Origin: BS750m-G4 sp964472195
Lineage (GTDB): Bacteria > Bacteroidota > Ignavibacteria > Tepidaquicellales > Tepidaquicellaceae
Direction: 5' to 3'
DNA length: 5,003 nucleotides
Assembly (NCBI GenBank): GCA_964472195.1
Contig: CAYYJH010000125.1
Coordinates: 1-5,003 of the forward strand
The notes beneath the pieces are model-generated. The model did no database searches. It saw only the letters and a program-made list of their open reading frames with translations, and was not told the origin of the DNA. Positions 1 to 5,003 of this stretch are shown here, in pieces. The position numbers and the translations under genes are program-made. How positions within the stretch are numbered: position 1 is the stretch's first letter; the number at the start of each line of letters is the position of its first letter.

Positions 1-1638
1 GGTGCGGATGTTATCGAAACGAATTCATTTGGTTCGACCTCGATTGTACTCAGTGAATATAAGATTGCAGATATGGATTATGAGCTTTCGAAGGTATCTG
101 CGGAAATAGCAAAGTCATGTGCTAATGAGTATTATGCTGAAGGTAAACCAAGATTTGTCTGCGGTTCCGTGGGTCCCACAACGAAACTTCCATCGCTTCT
201 TCATATAAGTTTTGATGATATGGAGGAATCTTTTTACAGGCAAATGAGAGGACTGTATGAAGGCGGTGTAGATCTTTTCAGTATAGAAACCTGCCAGGAT
301 TTGCTCCAGGCAAAATGTGCACTCGCAGCTGCAATGAGAGTATTTAAAGAGAAAGGTAAGAGAATTCCTATAATTGTATCTGTGACGATTGAGCTGATGG
401 GTACTATGCTTGTCGGGACAGAGATTGCTGCAGCTTTAACTGCGTTGGAACCTTATGATATTATTGATGTAATCGGGATGAACTGTGCTACAGGACCAAA
501 AGAAATGGAAGAAAGTCTAAGGTTTATCTGTCAGACTTCCCCGAAGCCCGTTTTTTGTATGCCGAATGCAGGGATTCCAGAAAATGTCGATGGTAAAGCT
601 CATTATCATCTTTCTCCTGATGAATTGGAAAAATGGATGAATCATTTTGTTAATGACCTTGGGGTAAATGTTATTGGAGGATGCTGCGGAACGGACAGTG
701 AACATATAAAACGGCTTGTAAAGGTGTCGGAGCAAAATAATCCTAAAAATAGAAAATGGGAATATACACAGTCAGTATCTTCAACTTATGTAAGTGTTCC
801 AACGCATATAAAACCTCCGCCCGTACTTGTTGGTGAAAGGTGTAATGCAAGCGGTTCGAGACAGTTTAAAACTCTTCTTGAAAAGAATGATTTTGATGCT
901 ATGGTAAATATGGCAAAAGAACAAATTGGTGAGGGTGCACATATTCTCGATGTAAATGTTGCTTACGTAGGAAGGGATGAAGTACATGACATGAAAGAAG
1001 TTATCAAACGGTTTAACACATCAGTATCTGTTCCGCTTATGATTGACTCGACAGAAGTAAAAGTGATGGAAGCTGCTTTGAAGTTATATGCTGGAAGAGC
1101 AATAGTGAATTCCATAAATTTCGAAGACGGAACAGAAAAAGCCGATAAAATACTTCAACTTGCAAAGCGGTTCGGCGCAGCTGTAATTGTGCTGTCTATA
1201 GATGAAGAAGGACAGGCATATACGCTCGAAAAGAAGATCACAATTGCAAAAAGAATTAGGGACCATGCTGTCGAAGTTCATGGAATGAGGGATGAAGACC
1301 TGATTTTTGATATGTTGACCTTTCCACTGGGTTCAGGTCAGGAGGATTTAAGAGATGTTGGGAAATGCACTATCGATGCTATAAGGGAAATAAAGAAACT
1401 TATTCCTAAATCGAAAACAATACTCGGGATAAGTAATTGTTCTTTCGGTTTGAATGTAAATGCAAGACATGCTTTGAATTCTGTTTTTATGCACTATGCA
1501 GTCGAGGCAGGACTCGATATGGCGATTGTTCATGCGAGTAAAATAATGCCGCTGTATAAAATTGATGAAACAGGAAAGAGATTGTGTAAGGAGTTGATAT
1601 TCGATGAAAGAAAATGGGAAACTGTAAAAGATAATTGA
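1..1638 (+). CDS. metH: Methionine synthase (MetH), substrate-binding half only; 5' partial
   Basis: Cobalamin-dependent methionine synthase moves a methyl group from 5-methyltetrahydrofolate through cobalamin to homocysteine in the cytoplasm. The frame is open from base 1 (GADVIETNSFGSTS, a MetH N-terminal motif), so the ATG at 73 is internal and, by comparison with E. coli MetH, roughly 60 residues lie upstream. Counting codons from base 1, the homocysteine methyltransferase barrel spans about 1-240. Its three zinc-ligand cysteines are present: Cys162 (GMNCATGP) and Cys228/229 (GGCCGT). After a linker (about 245-272) the pterin-binding barrel runs from VGERCNASGS (277) through DVNVA (317-321), MIDST (347-351) and NSINFEDG (370-377) to HASKIMPLYKID. 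Motif wording (TGTMLVGTEI, PPPVLVGERCN) is closer to the actinobacterial-type MetH than to E. coli. The protein stops after LIFDERK plus WETVKDN, where full-length (about 1200-residue) MetH continues into cap, cobalamin-binding and reactivation domains. No DxHxxG cobalamin motif follows. It could be a split enzyme or a truncated gene. Family assignment is firm; activity is uncertain. Confidence 0.95.
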   Translation, partial: GADVIETNSFGSTSIVLSEYKIADMDYELSKVSAEIAKSCANEYYAEGKPRFVCGSVGPTTKLPSLLHISFDDMEESFYRQMRGLYEGGVDLFSIETCQDLLQAKCALAAAMRVFKEKGKRIPIIVSVTIELMGTMLVGTEIAAALTALEPYDIIDVIGMNCATGPKEMEESLRFICQTSPKPVFCMPNAGIPENVDGKAHYHLSPDELEKWMNHFVNDLGVNVIGGCCGTDSEHIKRLVKVSEQNNPKNRKWEYTQSVSSTYVSVPTHIKPPPVLVGERCNASGSRQFKTLLEKNDFDAMVNMAKEQIGEGAHILDVNVAYVGRDEVHDMKEVIKRFNTSVSVPLMIDSTEVKVMEAALKLYAGRAIVNSINFEDGTEKADKILQLAKRFGAAVIVLSIDEEGQAYTLEKKITIAKRIRDHAVEVHGMRDEDLIFDMLTFPLGSGQEDLRDVGKCTIDAIREIKKLIPKSKTILGISNCSFGLNVNARHALNSVFMHYAVEAGLDMAIVHASKIMPLYKIDETGKRLCKELIFDERKWETVKDN

Positions 1639-1648
1639 CCTAAATGGT

Positions 1649-1664
1649 CTAATTGCTAATTGCT
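1649..1664. repeat. 7-bp tandem repeat after the MetH stop codon
   Basis: CTAATTG occurs twice head to tail (1649-1655 and 1656-1662), followed by the first two bases of a third copy. It lies in the 56-nt gap between the MetH stop and the next gene. No terminator hairpin or cobalamin-domain remnant is visible in this gap. The repeat is short enough to be chance or polymerase slippage in AT-rich DNA. Confidence 0.5.
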
Positions 1665-1694
1665 CAATAAGAATTACGATAGATAATAATTGTA

Positions 1695-2963
1695 ATGGAT
1701 ATATTCAATAACATACCTGACATACTTATTCAATTCGTTGTTGTATTGTTCTTTTCGCTATTAATAGGTCTCGAGCAAAGGCAGGTGCGTTCGGATAAGG
1801 AAAAACAGCCTCCGATATTCGGAACTGACAGAACGTATGCTTTTATAGGTGTGTTTGGATTTATACTTTATGTTCTCGATGATAAGAATTTTATTTTATT
1901 CTTGACTGGTGGCGTAATTCTTAGTTTTCTCCTCGGAATTTTTTATTACAATAAGATTCGTGAATATAAGGCATACGGAATGACAAGCATTTTTGTAGCT
2001 TTGTTAACTTATTGCCTTGCTCCAATTTTAATAACTCAACCAAATTGGTTATCGGTACTCATTTTAGTTTCCATTTTGATTTTGGTTGAAGTAAAGGGAT
2101 TTTTCGGTGAATTTCTCGAAAAGTTCGATAATACTGAATTTCTTACGATTGCCCGTTTTCTTATAATTGCAGGAGTCGTTCTGCCGCTGCTTCCTAAGGA
2201 ACCATTCTTTAATTTCATCGATTTGTCTCCGTATAAGATTTGGTTGACCGTTGTTGTTGTATCGAGTATATCTTATTTGAGCTATCTTCTTCAGAAGTTT
2301 GTATTTTTTAAATCAGGAATTTTGATAACAGGTTTGCTCGGAGGTTTATACAGCAGTACTGCTACAACAATTGTGCTATCTCGAAGGAGCAGAGAAGTAA
2401 ACTCTAACTATAATACTTATTCAGCATCAATAATACTTGCAACATCAATGATGTATCTGAGAATTATTATTTTGATGTTCATCTTTAACTTCGATCTTGG
2501 TATGCTGCTGCTCCCGTATTTTATTGGATTAGCCTTTTTTTCTGTAGCGGTAGGATTGACGATATATTATTTAAAGAAAAACCATGCTACATCTAAAACA
2601 GATGGCTCTTTGAGTAAGAATCCTTTAGAATTAAAAATTGCATTATTGTTTGCAGTATTATTCGTACTGTTTACTTTTATAACTTATTATACTATTCAGT
2701 TCTATGGAAAAACCGGATTAAAAATACTGTCTTATATAATCGGTTTTACTGATATAGATCCCTACCTGTTAAATCTGTTCGAAGGAAATTACAGCATTGG
2801 TTTAAAAGTAATTGGTATAGCTTCATTTCAGGCAATAATCTCGAACAATATTTTGAAAGCAATTTATACAATGGTGCTTGCAGATAAAAAAACTAAAACT
2901 TATGTATTGATAGGATTGTGTTTGATAACATTGGCAAATGTATTCGTAATGTTTATACTATAA
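1695..2963 (+). CDS. MgtC/SapB-DUF4010 family integral membrane protein
   Basis: This is a polytopic inner-membrane protein of 422 residues, a normal length for the family. The N-terminal part (about 8-135) looks like the MgtC/SapB fold: hydrophobic LIQFVVVLFFSLLIGLE (11-27), a charged loop, then GTDRTYAFIGVFGF (43-56). The remainder matches DUF4010: ARFLIIAGVVLPLLP (153-167), GGLYSSTATTIVLSRRSRE (216-234), GFTDIDP (350-356) and ISNNILKA (382-389). By eye I count about 12-14 hydrophobic segments, with one longer hydrophilic loop at about 294-311. MgtC-type proteins are linked to magnesium limitation and virulence in enterobacteria, but the DUF4010 fusions have no settled function, so I assign none. 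The ATG at 1695 fits because a membrane segment follows at once, as is usual in the family. No Shine-Dalgarno sequence precedes it. It lies 56 nt after the MetH gene and could share its transcript. Confidence 0.9.
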   Translation: MDIFNNIPDILIQFVVVLFFSLLIGLEQRQVRSDKEKQPPIFGTDRTYAFIGVFGFILYVLDDKNFILFLTGGVILSFLLGIFYYNKIREYKAYGMTSIFVALLTYCLAPILITQPNWLSVLILVSILILVEVKGFFGEFLEKFDNTEFLTIARFLIIAGVVLPLLPKEPFFNFIDLSPYKIWLTVVVVSSISYLSYLLQKFVFFKSGILITGLLGGLYSSTATTIVLSRRSREVNSNYNTYSASIILATSMMYLRIIILMFIFNFDLGMLLLPYFIGLAFFSVAVGLTIYYLKKNHATSKTDGSLSKNPLELKIALLFAVLFVLFTFITYYTIQFYGKTGLKILSYIIGFTDIDPYLLNLFEGNYSIGLKVIGIASFQAIISNNILKAIYTMVLADKKTKTYVLIGLCLITLANVFVMFIL

Positions 2964-3144
2964 ATTTTCTAAATAAATGATAGCATACGAAAATTAAAAA
3001 TTGGAAAATAAATTAATATCGCTGGAAGTATTTTATTCAGCATAGCGTCAAAATATATTGTCTTTTGGAATTTATAACTTTAATAAAGTTCTCAATTTTT
3101 ATAGTTTAGTTCTTAAAAAATTTGTAGTAAATTAATGTCCTATA
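2964..3144. other. AT-rich intergenic region, probable promoter region for the downstream pair
   Basis: This 181-nt stretch separates the membrane-protein gene from the barrel-like gene and is very rich in A and T. It is the longest gap upstream of the 3145-4897 gene pair, so a promoter is expected here. I cannot place one with confidence: AAAATTTG at about 3116-3123 is one mismatch from the Bacteroidota -7 consensus TAnnTTTG, but no convincing -33 element accompanies it. The region contains a perfect palindrome, listed separately. I see no small ORF, RNA gene or strong terminator in it. Confidence 0.4.
3076..3090. promoter_or_regulatory. 15-nt perfect palindrome, possible operator
   Basis: AACTTTAATAAAGTT reads the same on both strands around a single central base: 7-bp arms with the centre at 3083. 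It ends 54 nt before the start codon of the barrel-like gene, a plausible place for a dimeric repressor or activator to bind. The sequence is AT-rich, so a chance palindrome is possible. With a one-base loop it is unlikely to act as an RNA hairpin. No regulator family is recognised from the sequence. Confidence 0.3.
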
Positions 3145-3873
3145 ATGCTCAAAAAAATTATATTTCTATTTATCTTCTTGTTAATTTCGTATAATGTTTC
3201 TTATACTCAAATCTTTCCTAAATTTTCAATAGCAGGTGGACCGATAGTAGGCTATTCACTCAATAATGTTGACGAGCTTAATGCAGAGTTGAATAAGATA
3301 GGAATTCCCGGTCTTTCTGAAAGCGGTTTTTTAGCATTAGGGGGAAGAGGATTTATTGATGTTCCTGTTGTACCTGGATTAAGGCTGGGCGGCATGGGAA
3401 TTGGCTTTTCACAAGAGAGGAGTGTTGAATCCCCGAACAATATAATTAAAACTGTCAAGTACTCATATGGCATGGCGGGAATTACGATTGAGTATGTGGG
3501 AAGTATTTCAGAAAAATTAGATTATTCAATCGGTGGTACTTTAGGTATAGGTACACTTTATATTGATATTCACCAGCACTCGAAAGACTTGCAAAATTGG
3601 AACATAACTTTAATTGGCGGTGATTCATTGTCATCACGCAACAGTAATTCAAGCAGATATTCTTCAAAAGTCTATTCCATCGAACCGCAATTAGGGATTG
3701 GTTACCAATTGTTGGATTATTTATACGTAAATTTGAACGTTGGCTATTCTTTGTCAACTCAGAGTAACTGGTATCTTGACGATGTATTAGAAGTTAAAAA
3801 TGTTCCATCGGGAATAAAATCTGATGGTTTAAACGCAAAATTAGGTATTAACGTAGGTTTATTCGTAAAATAA
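3145..3873 (+). CDS. Exported protein, probable small outer-membrane beta-barrel
   Basis: This 242-residue protein begins with a typical signal peptide: lysines at 3-4, a hydrophobic core at about 5-15, and probable cleavage near SYT|QIF (after residue 21), the cut-before-glutamine pattern common in Bacteroidota. The mature part alternates polar and hydrophobic residues in glycine-rich strands separated by turns: SIAGGPIVGYSL (28-39), LRLGGMGIGFSQ (79-90), YGMAGITIEYVG (108-119), LDYSIGGTLGIGTLYIDI (125-142), SIEPQLGIGYQL (178-189), LYVNLNVGYSLS (193-204) and LNAKLGINVGLF (229-240). The last strand ends near the C-terminus with Phe240, as many barrel proteins do. A Ser/Asn-rich segment (161-174) looks like an exposed loop. 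I do not recognise a named family; a WYLDD...VPSGI stretch (209-224) before the final strand may be a family signature. Its stop lies 1 nt before rfbB, so the two are probably co-expressed. Function is unknown. Confidence 0.8.
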   Translation: MLKKIIFLFIFLLISYNVSYTQIFPKFSIAGGPIVGYSLNNVDELNAELNKIGIPGLSESGFLALGGRGFIDVPVVPGLRLGGMGIGFSQERSVESPNNIIKTVKYSYGMAGITIEYVGSISEKLDYSIGGTLGIGTLYIDIHQHSKDLQNWNITLIGGDSLSSRNSNSSRYSSKVYSIEPQLGIGYQLLDYLYVNLNVGYSLSTQSNWYLDDVLEVKNVPSGIKSDGLNAKLGINVGLFVK

Positions 3874-3874
3874 A

Positions 3875-4897
3875 ATGAAAAATATTATTGTAACCGGCGG
3901 AGCGGGTTTTATCGGGAGTAATTTCGTTAAGTATATGCTTGAGAACTATAATTACAACATACTTAACTTCGATAAACTTACTTATGCGGGAAATTTAGAA
4001 AATCTTACTGATGTCGAAAAGAATCCCAGGTATAAATTTGTGAAAGGTGATATCTGTGATAGAGCTGTAGCCGAAAAAACTGTTAAAGATAATAATATCG
4101 ATACTATCGTACACTTTGCAGCAGAGTCTCATGTTGATAGAAGCATTTTAGGCTCGGAGGAATTTATCGTTACAAATGTACTCGGTACACAGGTCTTACT
4201 TGATGTTGCTAAAGATGTTGGATTGGAAAAATATTTGCAGGTATCAACAGATGAAGTGTACGGTTCTTTACCGGAAGATAATATGGAAATTAAATTCACC
4301 GAGAAAACTCCTTTAACAACGAACAGTCCGTATTCTGCGAGCAAAGCAGCAGCGGACCTTCTTTGCAATGCTTATTATCATACTCATAAACTGCCTATTC
4401 TTATTACACGCTGTTCAAATAACTACGGACCTTACCAGTTTCCTGAAAAACTTATCCCTCTGATGATAGCTAAAGCTAAAGACGGTGAGAAGCTTCCTGT
4501 TTACGGTGACGGTAAAAATATAAGAGACTGGCTCTATGTCGAAGACCACTGCTCTGCGATTTGCGAAGTACTGCATAAAGGTAAGATTGGAGAAGTTTAT
4601 AACATTGGCGGCAATAACGAGTGGTTTAACATTGATATTGTGAAATTAATACTTAAGAAACTTAGCAAAAGTGAAGATCAGATTAGTTTTGTAAAAGACC
4701 GCCCCGGGCACGACAGGCGTTATGCAATAGATTCTACTAAGATACAAACCGAACTTGGCTGGGCACCAAGACACCAGTTCGAAGACGGAATTGAAAAGAC
4801 AATCAAATGGTACCTGGATAACGAAAACTGGTGGAGAAAGGTTATGAGTGGTGAGTATCTGAAATATTATGAGCAGAATTATGCAAGTAAGACTTAA
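3875..4897 (+). CDS. rfbB: dTDP-glucose 4,6-dehydratase (RmlB/RfbB)
   Basis: This cytoplasmic NAD-dependent enzyme of the extended short-chain dehydrogenase family converts dTDP-glucose to dTDP-4-keto-6-deoxyglucose. That is the second step toward dTDP-L-rhamnose and a branch point to other deoxysugars. At 340 residues it is full length. Visible motifs are TGGAGFIGSNF (7-17) for NAD binding, Asp33 in NFDKLTYAGN, HFAAESHVDRS (80-90), the catalytic Thr125-Asp126-Glu127 in STDEVYG, Tyr153 and Lys157 of the YxxxK motif, RCSNNYGPYQFPEKLIP (179-195), GDGKNIRDWLYVEDH (211-225) and DRPGHDRRYAID (275-286). No key residue is missing. The ATG is 1 nt after the preceding stop and the Rossmann motif starts at once, so the start is secure. 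No Shine-Dalgarno precedes it, only an A-rich stretch. The usual partners rmlA, rmlC and rmlD are not in the window, so the final sugar cannot be inferred. Confidence 0.98.
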   Translation: MKNIIVTGGAGFIGSNFVKYMLENYNYNILNFDKLTYAGNLENLTDVEKNPRYKFVKGDICDRAVAEKTVKDNNIDTIVHFAAESHVDRSILGSEEFIVTNVLGTQVLLDVAKDVGLEKYLQVSTDEVYGSLPEDNMEIKFTEKTPLTTNSPYSASKAAADLLCNAYYHTHKLPILITRCSNNYGPYQFPEKLIPLMIAKAKDGEKLPVYGDGKNIRDWLYVEDHCSAICEVLHKGKIGEVYNIGGNNEWFNIDIVKLILKKLSKSEDQISFVKDRPGHDRRYAIDSTKIQTELGWAPRHQFEDGIEKTIKWYLDNENWWRKVMSGEYLKYYEQNYASKT

Positions 4898-4928
4898 TCT
4901 GAGAATCCCATAAGAGTATAAATAAAAA

Positions 4929-4953
4929 AGTCTCTCAGTCTCATCAGAGTCTC
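4929..4953. repeat. Three irregularly spaced AGTCTC copies
   Basis: AGTCTC occurs at 4929-4934, 4937-4942 and 4948-4953, with spacers of 2 and 5 nt. They sit on the border between the AT-rich and GC-rich parts of the region after rfbB. This may be a degenerate short tandem array or part of a larger dispersed repeat that runs past the window. No function is assigned. Confidence 0.4.
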
Positions 4954-4971
4954 CCGCACCGGAGCAAAACC

Positions 4972-5000
4972 CCCCTATGGGGAAGGAGCCCCTTTGGGGC
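4972..5000. repeat. Pair of GC-rich mini-hairpins (CCCC-TWT-GGGG)
   Basis: CCCCTATGGGG (4972-4982) and CCCCTTTGGGG (4989-4999) differ at one loop base and lie 17 nt apart start to start, separated by AAGGAG. The second has an extra closing G-C pair (4988/5000). Each could form a 4-5 bp all-GC stem with a 3-nt loop. The GC-rich sequence continues to the window edge, so this is probably the start of a longer element. Dispersed palindromic intergenic repeats of this general look occur in Bacteroidota-type genomes; membership of such a family is inference. Confidence 0.55.
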
Positions 5001-5003
5001 AGG

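Larger units (their letters stand above)
4898..5003. other. Non-coding tail with an abrupt AT-to-GC shift
   Basis: These 106 nt follow rfbB and contain no convincing gene on either strand. The first part is AT-rich and includes A-runs. From about 4951 the base composition changes sharply: I count 36 G or C in the last 53 bases (about 68%), unlike the coding DNA to the left. A weak inverted repeat CTGAGA (4899-4904) / TCTCAG (4933-4938) has a 28-nt loop and is not followed by a T-run, so I do not call a terminator. The GC-rich end holds the hairpin pair listed separately. Confidence 0.6.

Noticed and set aside
73..75. ATG as the start of the MetH gene
   Set aside because: The frame is open to base 1 and the 24 codons upstream encode a conserved MetH stretch (GADVIETNSF...), so this is an internal methionine.
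1639..1694. Remnant of the MetH cobalamin domain in another frame
   Set aside because: The three forward frames were read. The MetH frame has several stops, and the one longer open frame (LNGLIANCSIRI...) has no MetH features.
3020..3047. Hairpin CGCT ... AGCG as a terminator of the membrane-protein gene
   Set aside because: Only 4 bp pair cleanly, the loop is about 20 nt, and no T-run follows.
3141..3146. TATAAT as a -10 promoter element
   Set aside because: It overlaps the start codon of the barrel-like gene and has no suitable upstream partner element, so it is most likely chance in AT-rich DNA.
4129..4368. Antisense open frames, here and in the other genes (for example 517-735, 3252-3473 and 3482-3757)
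   Set aside because: They lie wholly inside well-supported genes on the other strand and their translations show no recognisable domain or coherent protein character.
4924..4953. Rho-independent terminator, on either strand, around the A-run after rfbB
   Set aside because: On the minus strand a T-run follows only a 4-bp CTCT/AGAG stem. On the plus strand no T-run follows the inverted repeat.
4929..5000. CRISPR array or phage attachment site in the tail
   Set aside because: The repeats are only 6 and 11 nt, spacing is irregular and far below CRISPR spacer length, and no tRNA end, integrase or Cas gene is present.

Overview
The window looks like an AT-rich chromosomal stretch from a bacterium of the Bacteroidota / Ignavibacteriota / Chlorobiota assemblage. 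This lineage call is inference. It rests on AT-rich coding sequence, start codons with no Shine-Dalgarno motif upstream, a small secreted beta-barrel-like protein whose signal peptide seems to be cleaved just before a glutamine, and GC-rich mini-hairpins in an intergenic region. All four genes are on the + strand.

Layout. (1) Positions 1-1638 hold a cobalamin-dependent methionine synthase (MetH) that is open at its 5' end. It has the homocysteine-binding barrel and the methyltetrahydrofolate-binding barrel, then stops. The cap, cobalamin-binding and AdoMet reactivation modules of a full MetH are absent, and the next gene is unrelated. (2) Positions 1695-2963 encode a 422-residue polytopic membrane protein of the MgtC/SapB-plus-DUF4010 type, of unknown function. 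(3) A 181-nt AT-rich intergenic region (2964-3144) holds a perfect 15-nt palindrome. (4) Positions 3145-3873 encode a small exported protein, probably an outer-membrane beta-barrel. One nucleotide later (3875-4897) comes a complete dTDP-glucose 4,6-dehydratase (RmlB/RfbB). (5) The last 106 nt are non-coding, start AT-rich, and turn abruptly GC-rich with two near-identical 11-nt hairpins.

How the genes relate. I see no obvious joint pathway. MetH belongs to methionine/folate metabolism, RmlB to deoxysugar (dTDP-rhamnose or related) synthesis for surface polysaccharide, and the other two are envelope proteins. The barrel-like gene and rmlB are almost certainly co-transcribed, given the 1-nt gap. 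The palindrome-containing region ahead of them is the best candidate for a shared promoter or control region.

No clearly new multi-gene system is visible. The observation most worth following up is the MetH that ends exactly after its second substrate barrel: either a split methionine synthase with its cobalamin half encoded elsewhere, or a truncated gene.
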